Assembly (NCBI GenBank): GCA_937915865.1
Contig: CALGIG010000042.1
Span: 1-45,813, forward strand
Direction of reading: 5' to 3'
Source of the DNA: an uncultured Prolixibacteraceae bacterium
GTDB taxonomy: Bacteria > Bacteroidota > Bacteroidia > Bacteroidales > Prolixibacteraceae
DNA: 45,813 nucleotides
The position numbers and the translations under genes were made by a program. The notes under the pieces were generated by a model that searched no databases, was not told the origin of the DNA, and worked only from the letters and a program-made list of their open reading frames with translations. Of this stretch, positions 17,212 to 26,490 are shown piece after piece. How positions within the stretch are numbered: position 1 is the first letter of the stretch; every line of letters begins with the position of its first letter.

Positions 17212-17904
17212 TTATAAATGAAAACGTCCTGAAATCTCGTAACCTTTTGGTTTTTGTATAGGCAATTCTTTTAAAATTTCTAATTCACCTTTTCGCGTAT
17301 AAATGTCAAAAATACCCCTTCGATTTTTACCTTGAATATATTTACCGGTTAATCTTTCCAGCCAACAACTTGCAGCAACCCCAACAAATTTTCTATAATG
17401 ACTTTTATTCGCTAAAGGTTCGGACGACCTAAAACTCTCTCTATAGCTTCCCTCAAGGTTAGCTTGAGGGTATTTACTGTGGTCATATTTCCACCAAACA
17501 GAAATACTTAATTCCCCAAAACCTATATTGCGCCAGATAATTACAGAATTATGCTTAAAGAGTTCAAGAAAAATGTGTCCCTTTTCCCGTTCTTCATTTA
17601 CGTCCTCTAAGATTAAAGAGATATGTTTCTCTTCGATTAACTTATTTACGGCAGCTACAAGTAAATTTCTGTATGGATCGTTTTTTTTGTTTTCCAACAA
17701 AGGCTGAACTGCAATGTTATCTTTGGAAGACAAATTATTAATGTTTTCTCTTGCGTTACGCAAAAAATGTTTCCAGTTACTGAATCCTAAATTTACAGCA
17801 GCTATCTCTAAAGCTTGATGATGGGTAATGTTTTGTTCTCTTTTGATTTTTTTAGCAAGTCGTTTAATATACTCGACATTATGCTCGTTAGTTTTTTGTT
17901 TCAT
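17212..17904 (-). CDS. Unidentified protein with N-terminal GF-NW helical motif
   Basis: I do not recognise this protein as a whole. From ATG 17904 it has 230 residues; the frame opens at GTG 17940. The first 50 residues form a basic helical unit, IKRLAKKIKREQNITHHQALE followed by LGFSNWKHF. This is a small motif seen at the start of various plasmid and mobile-element proteins (pattern HxQALExxAxxxGFxNW). The middle (about 90-190) alternates strands and has a tryptophan-rich stretch, ISVWWKYDHSKYPQ, and a single Cys in VAASCWLERL. No membrane segment, signal peptide or catalytic signature is visible. It is isolated, low in GC and flanked by AT-rich spacer, which suits accessory cargo. Confidence 0.6.
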   Translation of the reverse strand: MKQKTNEHNVEYIKRLAKKIKREQNITHHQALEIAAVNLGFSNWKHFLRNARENINNLSSKDNIAVQPLLENKKNDPYRNLLVAAVNKLIEEKHISLILEDVNEEREKGHIFLELFKHNSVIIWRNIGFGELSISVWWKYDHSKYPQANLEGSYRESFRSSEPLANKSHYRKFVGVAASCWLERLTGKYIQGKNRRGIFDIYTRKGELEILKELPIQKPKGYEISGRFHL

Positions 17905-17940
17905 CGTAGAATATATTTTTATCGCTTGGGAAAATGGCAC

Positions 17941-18478
17941 TCATCTATCATTCTCTGAAAGCGAGAATATATTTCGATTAAACTATGTTTGATATACGGT
18001 GTTGATACAACTTTACTTTGATGAGTGAAAAGCTTCCGTAAAAAGCTCATACAAATATATTTGTATTATTTTTTACTAGGTGCATTACTTCTAAGAAAGT
18101 TATCAACTTTTTTTTGCAAGATATACATTTACAATGTTTAACGTTCGTTATGCTGGCACACAACGACAGTGTATATACACAAGTTACATATATTCTTCCT
18201 ATTACCAATTGCAATCAACCTTCCGATAAAAGATTTATAAGCACCGATTTATAATTGATGTATTTCAGCAATTTATTTATTATTCAAATAAATCACAGTT
18301 AAAAATAAGAAAATAAAAGTTATTAATGATAAGTTTTCCAGAGGTTTATAATATTAAAAGTACAATAATTTTGAACGAAGAGTTAAGTCTTTGTTGGGGG
18401 AAAATTCATTTATAATTATGAAAGACAGGATAAACGTTCCAACGCGCTGATTGTTTTTACTTCAGATTTTGTACATTT
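17941..18478. other. AT-rich gene-free stretch with perfect palindromes
   Basis: No gene is supported. It contains a perfect 18-bp palindrome at 18049-18066 (ATACAAATATATTTGTAT) and a perfect 12-bp palindrome at 18169-18180 (GTGTATATACAC). A 6-bp stem ATTCTC/GAGAAT lies at 17950-17968. These could be protein-binding sites for the flanking regulators or part of the element's end; function is not shown. Confidence 0.5.
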
Positions 18479-18715
18479 CTAGATAACGGGGTTATCAGGC
18501 CAAAAATCCTTGGGAGAACACTCAAAAATTTTTGCGAGTTCATTGAGATGATTAATATTGTATTTGGCTCTTCGTTTTGTAGATTCCACATGAGATACAA
18601 AACTACTACTCATACCAATTTTTTGGGACAAAGCCATTTGTGAGAAACCTTTCGTGATTCTCATTTCTCTAACCTTATCAATTATATATTTTTCAATATT
18701 AGTTGCCAAAAGCAA
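18479..18715 (-). CDS. Small XRE-family (Cro/CI-type) repressor
   Basis: This 78-residue helix-turn-helix protein of the XRE family has its HTH at about 20-60: ITKGFSQMALSQKIGMSSSFVSHVES, then INHLNELAKIFECSPKDFWP. The only plausible starts are non-ATG: TTG 18715, a second TTG at 18709, or ATT just upstream of the first, with a stop codon at 18724-18722. On the minus strand 18720-18713 reads TAATTTTG, which also fits a -7 box, so the start needs care. It is a single-domain regulator of the kind that controls mobile-element or defence genes. A near-perfect 20-bp palindrome lies about 45 bases upstream and could be its operator. Confidence 0.8.
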   Translation of the reverse strand: MLLATNIEKYIIDKVREMRITKGFSQMALSQKIGMSSSFVSHVESTKRRAKYNINHLNELAKIFECSPKDFWPDNPVI

Positions 18716-18757
18716 AATTATTTACCTCACAAATTGGGTGATTTTTTAATTTTTTAT

Positions 18758-18777
18758 CAACGGTACATGTACCATTG
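18758..18777. promoter_or_regulatory. Palindrome upstream of the XRE gene, likely operator
   Basis: The core GGTACATGTACC (18762-18773) is a perfect 12-bp palindrome, and the symmetry extends to CAA/TTG at the edges with one mismatched pair. Its size and distance from the XRE start are typical of a dimeric Cro/CI-type repressor site. Confidence 0.5.
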
Positions 18778-18886
18778 AATTAATTTTATTATTTTAGTCC
18801 CGAAATATTAATTTTGCGATACTTCAATAAATAAAGACATTAGAAGCATTCGCTTAGAATCTCGATCTGAAAACTGGTAATTTTTA

Positions 18887-18999
18887 TGCAACGAGATGAT
18901 AAGTATGAAAAGCTCACGACCCGGGCGTGGGCTCTCTTATCGTTGCACGGTATACCAGTACCCCAGGTCGGTAAGTTGAGTCCGCGCCCTCCTTTTTTT
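18887..18999 (+). ncRNA. Predicted structured RNA of unknown family
   Basis: TGCAACG (18887-18893) pairs exactly with CGTTGCA (18941-18947). Inside it, ATAAG (18899-18903) pairs with CTTAT (18936-18940). A terminal hairpin AGCTCACG/CGTGGGCT (18911-18918 with 18926-18933, one G-U pair) closes on a CCCGGG-containing loop. A second part follows (GGTA/TACC near 18949-18962, then a GC-rich tail) and ends in a run of T at 18993-18999. This is a nested stem followed by a U-tract in an otherwise AT-rich spacer. It does not match tRNA, tmRNA, SRP RNA or RNase P by eye. It might be a regulatory RNA or a leader of the SusC operon 500 bases away. Confidence 0.5.
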
Positions 19000-19041
19000 A
19001 TTCCAGGCGCTTACCATAAATCGGCTCAGCTTTCCGGCTTA

Positions 19042-19067
19042 CATCATACCTTCACATAAGTATGATG
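19042..19067. repeat. 8-bp perfect stem-loop
   Basis: CATCATAC (19042-19049) and GTATGATG (19060-19067) are reverse complements around a 10-base loop. No T-tract follows, so it is not a standard terminator. Confidence 0.45.
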
Positions 19068-19500
19068 GTACTCAAATTTTGCTTCAACTTAAAAATCAAA
19101 GTTGCCTCTGGTAAAATAAGCAAAGAACAAAGCAAAAGCCCGCTACAACAGTTTGGCGACGTGCAGCAGGCTTAGACGTTAACTAATTCGAAAGTCATCA
19201 ATTAACATCGCAATTTATGAAAAACTTTCTATACAGGGAAGATTATGCCCCTGTATGCCCCGCATTTGCCGATTATTCCAGAGTTTATGCGAATCTGCAA
19301 CAACGTATCAGTGTTGCTCAACCGTTACTACAACAAAGCGTCACATGCCTTGGATCGTCTATGTTGCTGGTATTTTTCCTGTGCCACGACCAAATCCTTT
19401 ACCGCAATAAAATCAAATCGCCCGAATAGTGATCCTGCCTGCCTTTTATAACCCCCTCCAACATATAAATCCATTTACCAAACTTCAAAACTGAATATCC

Positions 19501-22500
19501 ATGCAAAAAGATAAAACCTGTCCGCTGAAGCTTTTTCGGCTGTTGTTCCTGCGTAGCTTGATCGCTCTGCTTTTTGTAACCCATGCCAACGCCCAGACGA
19601 TTACAGTAACCGGCTGGGTAAGCGACCCGCAAAATCAGCCTTTGCCCAGCGTTACCATTATCATTAAAGGAACACCCTCGTCTGGTACCACCACCGGGGC
19701 CGACGGGCGTTACACGCTCAAAGGCGCACCTCCCAATGCGGTGCTTTCCTTCTCCTTTATCGGGTTCAAAACCCAGGAAATACCCGTTAACGGCCAACAG
19801 CAAATCGACGTTCAATTGCAGGAAGACGTCAAGGCCCTTTCCGAAGTAACCGTCAATGCCGGGTACTACGCGGTCAAAGAGCGTGAACGCACCGGTAGTA
19901 TTGCCAAAATAACGGCCAAAGAAATTGAAGACCAGCCGGTGAGTAATGTGCTTTCGTCTGTACAGGGCCGTATGGCCGGGGTCAGCATCACCCAGAACAG
20001 CGGTGTTCCCGGCGGTGGCTACAACATACAAATCCGCGGGATTAACAGTTTACGCGCCGATGGTAACTATCCCATGTACATCGTTGATGGCGTACCGGTT
20101 TCGGCCAATGCCGGTTCGGTTTTGTCCGGAATAACGTTCCCTTCCAACGGCGAGATTAACCCGCTCAATGCCATCAATCCCAACGATATCGAAAGCATCG
20201 AAATCCTGAAAGATGCCGATGCCACGGCCATTTACGGTTCGCGTGGGGCCAACGGGGTGATCCTTGTTACCACCAAAAAAGGGAAAGCCGCAGGCAAAAC
20301 AGCTTTTAGTGTCAACAGTAGCTACGGGATCAGCCGGGTAACCAACCGGATGGAAATGATGAACACGCAGCAATACCTGGACATGCGCCGTCAGGGGTAT
20401 ACCAACGACCGCATCACCAAATACCCGTCCAAAGCTTACGATGTTAACGGTGTCTGGTCACAGGACCGTTACACCAACTGGCAGGACGAGCTGATCGGCC
20501 ATACCGCAGAAAATAAAACCATCCAGCTTTCTATCAGCGGGGGCAGCCCACAAACCAGTTTCCTTATAAGCGGCAGCCACAACGAACAAACTACCGTGTT
20601 TGGCAACGGTTTCAGGTACAAGACAGATAACCTGTCCGCGAGCCTGAACCATCGCTCCGCCGATAACAAGTTTACACTGGATGCTACCGGCCTGTTTTCC
20701 GACCAGTCCAATAACCTGGTTCAAACCGACATCACCAAACAATCGTTACTACTCAGCCCCAATGCCCCCGCCTTATACAATGCCAATGGTAGCCTGAACT
20801 GGGAAAACAACACCTTTACCAACCCGGTGGCCGCCTACAACGGCACCTATTCCTACGGCAGCAAAACGTTTAACATCAATCTCAACCTGCGTTACGAGCT
20901 ACTACCATCGTTGTATATCAAGCTGAACGGCGGAATAAGCTACCAGGCTTTTGAAGATTTGCTGCTTTATCCCAGCACCATGTACAACCCGTCCTACGGG
21001 ATTACTCCGTCCAGTTCAACGGCTTACAAAAGTCAGAACCAGCGGTATTCGTATCTGCTGGAGCCCCAGTTAAACTACAAATATCGGGCTGGCGACCACG
21101 AAATAGACTTGCTCGCCGGAAGTACTTACCAGCGAACAAAGAATACGGAAATGCGGGTGCTGGGCTCGGGCTTTGAAAGCAACGCCCTGATCACCAACCT
21201 CTCGGCAGCCAACAATGTCTGGGTGGACAGCGATGTGCTGACACAATATAAATATGCAGCCCTGTTCGGGCGCATAAACTACCAGTATAAAAACAGGTAC
21301 ATCATCAACTTTACCGGGCGCAGGGACGGTTCCAGCCGCTTCGGGCCCGATAACCGGTTTGCCAGCTTCGGGGCTATCGGTGCAGCCTGGCTCTTCTCCG
21401 AAGAAAGTTTTGTCAAAGAACGGTGGAGCTTTCTAAGTTCAGGGAAGCTCAGGGGTAGCTACGGGCTTACCGGCAGCGACCTGATTGGCGATTACCAGTA
21501 CCTCGACACCTATACGGTGAGCAGTACCAGTTACGGGGGCAGCACCTCCCTGTATCCTTCCAGGCTGTACAACCCGTCCTTTAGCTGGGAGAAAACCACC
21601 AAGCTGGAAGCAGCTTTGGAACTGGGCTTTTTAAATAACCGTGTCATGTTCAATGCTGCCTGGTACCGCAACCGTTCAGGCAACCAACTGGTGGGCATCC
21701 CCCTGCCGAGAACCACCGGTTTTATCAGCATACAGGCCAATTTACCTGCCACAGTGGAAAACACCGGACTGGAGTTTGAGCTCAGCGCTGTTCCGGTAAA
21801 AACTGAAAAATTCCAATGGAACAGCAGTCTGAATATCAGCTTCCCCAAAAATAAACTGGTGTCTTTTCCCGGACTGGAAGGTTCCACGTATGCCAACCAA
21901 TACGTGGTGGGCCATCCCACGTCCATAGTGAAAATATACAATTACGAGGGCATTGACCCCAACACTGGGCTGTACCGGTTTACAGATTACAACAACGACG
22001 GTAACATTACTTCGCCGGAAGACAATCAGGTAATTAAGAATATTGGTGTCAAATATTTCGGTGGCTGGAACAACCGGCTGGCATACAAAAACCTGGAATT
22101 TTCTTTCCTGTTCCAGTTCGTCAGTCAAAATCAATGGAACTACAACAGTTTGACACCTACCCCCGGAACGAAGTACAATCAACCGGTTGAAGTATTAAAC
22201 GTATGGTCAGAAGCCAATCCCGGCGGGCAGTACATGCCCTACAGCTCCGGGGCCAATTCTCAGAAAGGACTGCTTCACGGCTACCTGATGAACAGCACCA
22301 GGGCAGTCAGCGATGCTTCATATATCCGGCTGAAAAACGTACAGTTTTCCTATCGGTTGCCGGTTAACCAATACATCCAGAACATTCGGGTTTATGTGCA
22401 AGGCCAGAACCTCTGGACAATAACCAACTACTTCGGCATTGACCCCGAGTTTGTTACCATCGGCTTTTTGCCCCCTTTAAAAACCTGGTCTTTCGGTCTC

Positions 22501-22515
22501 CAGCTTAACTTTTAA
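19501..22515 (+). CDS. SusC/RagA-family TonB-linked outer membrane transporter
   Basis: This 1004-residue TonB-dependent transporter of the SusC family starts at ATG 19501. It has a signal peptide (about 1-31, ending near ANAQ) and a carboxypeptidase-regulatory-like domain (about 33-115). A TonB-type plug with IQIRGINSL and YPMYIVDGVPV (about 175-205) is followed by ILKDADATAIYGSRGANGVI (about 236-255) and a 22-strand type barrel ending in terminal Phe. It imports substrates captured by the SusD lipoprotein encoded next. A peptidase rather than a glycoside hydrolase completes the operon, so peptides are the likelier cargo, as in RagAB; this is inference. GC content is clearly higher than in the region before 19 kb. 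Confidence 0.95.
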   Translation: MQKDKTCPLKLFRLLFLRSLIALLFVTHANAQTITVTGWVSDPQNQPLPSVTIIIKGTPSSGTTTGADGRYTLKGAPPNAVLSFSFIGFKTQEIPVNGQQQIDVQLQEDVKALSEVTVNAGYYAVKERERTGSIAKITAKEIEDQPVSNVLSSVQGRMAGVSITQNSGVPGGGYNIQIRGINSLRADGNYPMYIVDGVPVSANAGSVLSGITFPSNGEINPLNAINPNDIESIEILKDADATAIYGSRGANGVILVTTKKGKAAGKTAFSVNSSYGISRVTNRMEMMNTQQYLDMRRQGYTNDRITKYPSKAYDVNGVWSQDRYTNWQDELIGHTAENKTIQLSISGGSPQTSFLISGSHNEQTTVFGNGFRYKTDNLSASLNHRSADNKFTLDATGLFSDQSNNLVQTDITKQSLLLSPNAPALYNANGSLNWENNTFTNPVAAYNGTYSYGSKTFNINLNLRYELLPSLYIKLNGGISYQAFEDLLLYPSTMYNPSYGITPSSSTAYKSQNQRYSYLLEPQLNYKYRAGDHEIDLLAGSTYQRTKNTEMRVLGSGFESNALITNLSAANNVWVDSDVLTQYKYAALFGRINYQYKNRYIINFTGRRDGSSRFGPDNRFASFGAIGAAWLFSEESFVKERWSFLSSGKLRGSYGLTGSDLIGDYQYLDTYTVSSTSYGGSTSLYPSRLYNPSFSWEKTTKLEAALELGFLNNRVMFNAAWYRNRSGNQLVGIPLPRTTGFISIQANLPATVENTGLEFELSAVPVKTEKFQWNSSLNISFPKNKLVSFPGLEGSTYANQYVVGHPTSIVKIYNYEGIDPNTGLYRFTDYNNDGNITSPEDNQVIKNIGVKYFGGWNNRLAYKNLEFSFLFQFVSQNQWNYNSLTPTPGTKYNQPVEVLNVWSEANPGGQYMPYSSGANSQKGLLHGYLMNSTRAVSDASYIRLKNVQFSYRLPVNQYIQNIRVYVQGQNLWTITNYFGIDPEFVTIGFLPPLKTWSFGLQLNF

Positions 22516-22526
22516 AATTGATACAC

Positions 22527-23900
22527 ATGAATAAGTTAAAAATATATTTCCTGTCATTGTTAGGGGTATTGCTTATTGCCTCCTGTGAAAAACTGGTGGA
22601 AGTTGATTACCCAACCAACCAGATTGGTACGGAGCAGGTATTTGAAGACCTGCAAACAGCCCATGCGGCGCTGGTTGGCTTATATGCCGGGTTGCGCGAC
22701 CAGTCGCTAATAACCGGGGGCAGTTACTACGGCGCAGGCGTTCTGCTGGGAGCTTATGCCGACGACCTGGATTGCTATTATTACGACCAGAACGGGGTCG
22801 TGGATATATCCAACAACCTGCAGCAGAAAACCAATTCGAACATTGAAACAATCTGGAATACCGCTTACCAGCAGGTGTACTATGCCAATTCAATTATTTA
22901 TGGGGCTGAACACTCCACAACCCTGGCAGAAAGCGATAGAAACCATATCAAAGGCGAAGCACTTTTTGTTCGTTCGCTGATCTACTTATACCTGCAGCAA
23001 CTTTTTGGCGACATTCCTTATACAGCCAGCCTGGACTATGAGTACAACAGCAAGCTAAGCAAGACCAGTGCCGCAGCCGTGCTGGAACAGTTAAAGGCCG
23101 ATCTGGAAGAAGCCACTTCGCTTATGACAGATGATTACCGCGACACGGAGCGGATTTATCCCAACCGCAAGGCAGCGCAATTGCTACTGGCCCGTGTTTA
23201 TATCCTTCGGCAGGAATGGCCGCTGGCAGAACAGGCTGCCAAAAGCATCCTGCAATCTCCTTTGTACCAGTTTCAGCCTGACCTGGACGAGGTGTTTCAC
23301 TCTTCGGGAACCCACATCCTCTGGCAATTACAACCGCAGAACAGCGGGGATGCCGTTCCGGATGCCTCTTTTTATTATTTTACCGGTTCAACGCCAAACT
23401 CTTTTGTCGTTTCACAAGACCTGCTTCACACGTTTGCCGAAAACGATCTGCGCAAAACACACTGGATGGCTTTGGAAACTTTCGAAGGGCAGGAATGGTA
23501 CAGGCCCTGCAAGTACAAGAACCTGCCCGGAGACAATACCAACGAATACGCTGTTGTCTTCCGTTTGGAAGAGGTTTATTTTATAATGGCGGAAGCCCTG
23601 GCCAGACAAAACCGGCTGGATGAAGCATTGCCTTACCTGAATGCGACCCGGCAACGGGCGGGCCTGACCGCTTTGGCTTCACTTACCGGAGAGGCTTTTA
23701 ACAGCGAGCTTCTGGCGGAGAAACGGCGCGAATTCTTTGCCGAGTCAGGGCTCCGCTTTTTTGACCTGAAACGCTGGGGACGGCTCAATGATTTAAGCGC
23801 TGTAAAACCCAACTGGCAGGATTATAAACAGTTCTGGCCGCTTCCGCAAAAAGAGTTGCTGCTCAATACCAACCTGTCCCCGCAAAACACCGGTTATTAA
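22527..23900 (+). CDS. SusD/RagB-family substrate-binding lipoprotein
   Basis: This is a 457-residue SusD-like protein from ATG 22527; the frame opens at TTG 22518. The N-terminus is a lipoprotein signal with LLIASC and Cys20, so it is anchored on the outer membrane and acts as a lid over the SusC barrel. The SusD-like N-terminal domain (TPR-type helices, for example GEALFVRSLIYLYLQQLFGDIPY near 149-171) and the RagB/SusD C-terminal motif (KRREFFAESGLRFFDLKRWG) are both present. It is somewhat shorter than most glycan-binding SusD proteins. It starts 11 bases after SusC and ends 2 bases before the peptidase gene, so the three are one operon. Confidence 0.93.
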   Translation: MNKLKIYFLSLLGVLLIASCEKLVEVDYPTNQIGTEQVFEDLQTAHAALVGLYAGLRDQSLITGGSYYGAGVLLGAYADDLDCYYYDQNGVVDISNNLQQKTNSNIETIWNTAYQQVYYANSIIYGAEHSTTLAESDRNHIKGEALFVRSLIYLYLQQLFGDIPYTASLDYEYNSKLSKTSAAAVLEQLKADLEEATSLMTDDYRDTERIYPNRKAAQLLLARVYILRQEWPLAEQAAKSILQSPLYQFQPDLDEVFHSSGTHILWQLQPQNSGDAVPDASFYYFTGSTPNSFVVSQDLLHTFAENDLRKTHWMALETFEGQEWYRPCKYKNLPGDNTNEYAVVFRLEEVYFIMAEALARQNRLDEALPYLNATRQRAGLTALASLTGEAFNSELLAEKRREFFAESGLRFFDLKRWGRLNDLSAVKPNWQDYKQFWPLPQKELLLNTNLSPQNTGY

Positions 23901-23902
23901 CG

Positions 23903-26470
23903 ATGAAACCGAAGTCTTTATATTCCTTACCATTCTTGTTTTTCCCGTGCCTGCTGCTTATGGCAGGCCGGAATTTGGCAGCGCAGGACAAGCAGGTCCG
24001 TACGCCTGTGACCGGCTATGAATCTTTTCATAGTATTGAAATACCGGTAATGAATGAAGACGGCAACTGGCTTGCTTTGCGCAAACGAAGCAGGATACCC
24101 ATCCAGGATAAAAGCGACCTGGATAAAGACACCATCATTCTGTTTAACCTTGCCGCTTCCGGTAAAAACAAAATAGTTGCGTACAGGCTTAACGTCAGGG
24201 AACTGGCATTTGTCGGGAATACCCACCTGTTACTCTCCGGCGGGCAGCAAACCGAATTACTCAACCTGGAAAAACAAACAAGTATCATTTACAAAGGGGT
24301 AAACAGCATACAGGTACTAAAAAATAAAAGGCAGTTTGTGCTGCATTACTCCCCGGGAGAACAGAACCGGCTGGAATTGCATGACGGAAACGGCGAACTT
24401 CTAAATGTAGCAGATCACGTAAACCGGGTTTATTTATCTGAAGAGGATCATATTTATGCGGTTACTCAAAATGAAAAGACGGAATCTGAAGTTATCCTCT
24501 TAACCGATAGCGTAAAAGAAAAAGTGTATGGTTCTGCCCGCAAAATCCTGTCCCTGAACATCGGTCCGGGGGAACATGGAATAATAATCTCTGAGCAAAG
24601 CCTCGAAAGCAACTACCGGGAAGTCCTCTATCTTGATTTGGAAACCAAAACAACTTACATGTTAAAAGACGTGTTACCGCTTGCCTTCCAGAGATGTTTT
24701 TTTGAAACCGTCAGGGAAGGAAACCTATACTTTTTAAAACTATGGATCAATAAGGAAAAACAGGACACGTCGGCGGTAGATATCTGGTACGGCAACGACA
24801 ACCGGCTGGAAAAAAAGTTATATCCTCCCGTCGATGTGCAGACATACGCCTGGGAACCCTGTACCCATTTTATCCGGCGGATAGGAACTGATCACCTGCC
24901 GGTTAGCATCAGTACGGGCAACAACCGGTATTTTTTAAGCTTTGACCCTATTGGTTTGCAGGATTACAGTGCAGAAAATCCCCCCTTGCAGTTGTACCTG
25001 TATGACCTGAAAGAAAACAGCTATTCTCTTTTGGATACCATCGCACCGGAATTCTACCTGTCCGGAAACGGGGACTACGGGCTTTCACCCACGCGTGGCG
25101 GTTGGAACCTGTATCATTTCCCTTCAGGAACTAAAAAGCTCATTGAAGGGAAGGAACTGGGCTCGCCCTGGTTCACAACAGATAACCAGGGGGTGACCTT
25201 TGAAGGAGCAGGGGCGGTGTGGTATTACGAAATAAAAACAGCGACCCTTACCCCCTTAGTCACTTTCAAAGAATATCAAACCAGCATTGCAAACGGCCAG
25301 TGGGAAGGCTTCGTTACCGGGAAGAGCGCTTTTGCCAAACAACAGGTAAACCTGTCGGAACCACTGGTAATCTGCCTGTATGATGCAGAGACGAACAAAA
25401 CAGGGTACTGCCTATGGTCCAATGGGAAAACAGAAGTTATCATTCCGCCAACCACCAAGCGCATCCGGTCGCTGAACTACAACCGGTCGTTTACCCGTTT
25501 CTCCTGGCTGGAAGAAGATTATTACCTGCCACCACGTCTTGTTTATAAAGATTTGGGCAAACAGAGTGAAAAGGAAACAGAAAGGGTGGTGTACCAGAGT
25601 AACAAACAAGATACAGCCATTTTGTTTCAGAAGCAGGAGATCGTTCGCTACACCAACAGTGACAGCATTCCTCTGAAAGGGATTTTGTATTACCCACTGG
25701 GTTATAGCCCCTCAGAAAAGTATCCCATGGTGGTACATATCTACGAAAAACAAAACCAACAGGCCAACCTGTACCCATACCCCTCATATTACGAGAGCCT
25801 GGGCTTTAACATCCGGCTGTTTCTTGAAAAAGGATATTTCGTGTATTTGCCCGACATTGTCATACAGGGGAAGGCGGGTCCGGGGCTGGATGCGCTGGAT
25901 TGCGTGAACCATGCGCTGGATGCGTTGGCTCACAATCCGCTGATTGATAAAAGTAAGATTGGTTTGATCGGCCACTCCTTTGGAGGGTACGAAACCGATT
26001 ACATCGCCACCCGTTCCAACCGGTTTGCCGCTTACGTTTCCGGCTCTGGTCACAGCGACATCATCTGGGATGCCAACAGCTTTAATTATAATTTCTATGC
26101 TCCCGATTATGTGCGGGTTGAAACAAATATGTATAAATTTGGAAAACCTTTTTCTGCAGATAAAAGTCTCTATTTTAAGAACAACCCGGTTTATCACGCA
26201 GAGAATGTGAATGCCCCGGTATTACTGTGGTCAGGAAAGGAAGATCAAAATGTAACGGCTGACCACACGATGGCTTTTTACAATGCCCTGCGACGAAACG
26301 GGAAAGATGTCGTTGCCCTGTTTTACAAAGGGGAAAGGCACAGTTTGGAGCAGAAGCACGCACAGGTCGACCTGACCTGCCGGATACTGGATTGGTTTGA
26401 TTTTTTTCTGAAAGAAAATACTGAATGTGGATGGATTAAACGAGGGATAAACAGGAAGGATGCCCGGTAG
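23903..26470 (+). CDS. Secreted S9-family prolyl-oligopeptidase-like peptidase
   Basis: This 855-residue protein has a signal peptide (about 1-27, ending in LAAQ), a long propeller-like N-terminal region (about 35-600) and a C-terminal alpha/beta hydrolase domain. The catalytic triad is complete: Ser692 in GHSFGG (690-695), Asp781 in SGKEDQN and His813 in KGERHSLEQ. S9 peptidases cut short peptides and shield the active site from large proteins with the propeller. Coupled to SusC/SusD it should act on captured peptides at the cell surface or in the periplasm. It is the last gene of the operon; its stop lies inside a terminator hairpin shared with the convergent DUF6520 gene. Confidence 0.92.
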   Translation: MKPKSLYSLPFLFFPCLLLMAGRNLAAQDKQVRTPVTGYESFHSIEIPVMNEDGNWLALRKRSRIPIQDKSDLDKDTIILFNLAASGKNKIVAYRLNVRELAFVGNTHLLLSGGQQTELLNLEKQTSIIYKGVNSIQVLKNKRQFVLHYSPGEQNRLELHDGNGELLNVADHVNRVYLSEEDHIYAVTQNEKTESEVILLTDSVKEKVYGSARKILSLNIGPGEHGIIISEQSLESNYREVLYLDLETKTTYMLKDVLPLAFQRCFFETVREGNLYFLKLWINKEKQDTSAVDIWYGNDNRLEKKLYPPVDVQTYAWEPCTHFIRRIGTDHLPVSISTGNNRYFLSFDPIGLQDYSAENPPLQLYLYDLKENSYSLLDTIAPEFYLSGNGDYGLSPTRGGWNLYHFPSGTKKLIEGKELGSPWFTTDNQGVTFEGAGAVWYYEIKTATLTPLVTFKEYQTSIANGQWEGFVTGKSAFAKQQVNLSEPLVICLYDAETNKTGYCLWSNGKTEVIIPPTTKRIRSLNYNRSFTRFSWLEEDYYLPPRLVYKDLGKQSEKETERVVYQSNKQDTAILFQKQEIVRYTNSDSIPLKGILYYPLGYSPSEKYPMVVHIYEKQNQQANLYPYPSYYESLGFNIRLFLEKGYFVYLPDIVIQGKAGPGLDALDCVNHALDALAHNPLIDKSKIGLIGHSFGGYETDYIATRSNRFAAYVSGSGHSDIIWDANSFNYNFYAPDYVRVETNMYKFGKPFSADKSLYFKNNPVYHAENVNAPVLLWSGKEDQNVTADHTMAFYNALRRNGKDVVALFYKGERHSLEQKHAQVDLTCRILDWFDFFLKENTECGWIKRGINRKDAR

Positions 26471-26482
26471 GACATCCTTTCC
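26454..26482. terminator. Bidirectional terminator-like hairpin between convergent genes
   Basis: GGAAGGATG (26454-26462) pairs with CATCCTTTCC (26473-26482) with a one-base bulge and a 10-base loop. It covers the S9 peptidase stop codon and lies just before the end of the DUF6520 gene on the other strand. Confidence 0.55.
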
Positions 26483-26490
26483 CCTCTTTG

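Larger units (their letters stand above)
18778..19500. other. Long gap before SusC: structured RNA, hairpin, possible element edge
   Basis: Base composition rises from very AT-rich to about half GC through this gap. It holds the predicted RNA at 18887-18999 and a hairpin at 19042-19067. One 70-codon open frame (19217-19429, ATG start, one hydrophobic stretch near its end) overlaps another open frame and matches nothing I know, so I do not call it. No tRNA or integrase is seen. I find no clear TAnnTTTG box for SusC. Confidence 0.45.

Noticed and set aside
17950..18180. Palindromes read as a CRISPR array or replication origin iterons
   Set aside because: The sequences differ from one another and are not repeated at regular spacing, and no Rep or Cas gene is near.
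18887..18999. Structured element read as tRNA, tmRNA or SRP RNA
   Set aside because: No cloverleaf, CCA end or universal T-arm consensus; the stems do not fit these classes.
19217..19451. Two overlapping 68-70 codon open frames upstream of SusC
   Set aside because: They overlap in different frames and resemble nothing known; only one could be real and neither is supported.
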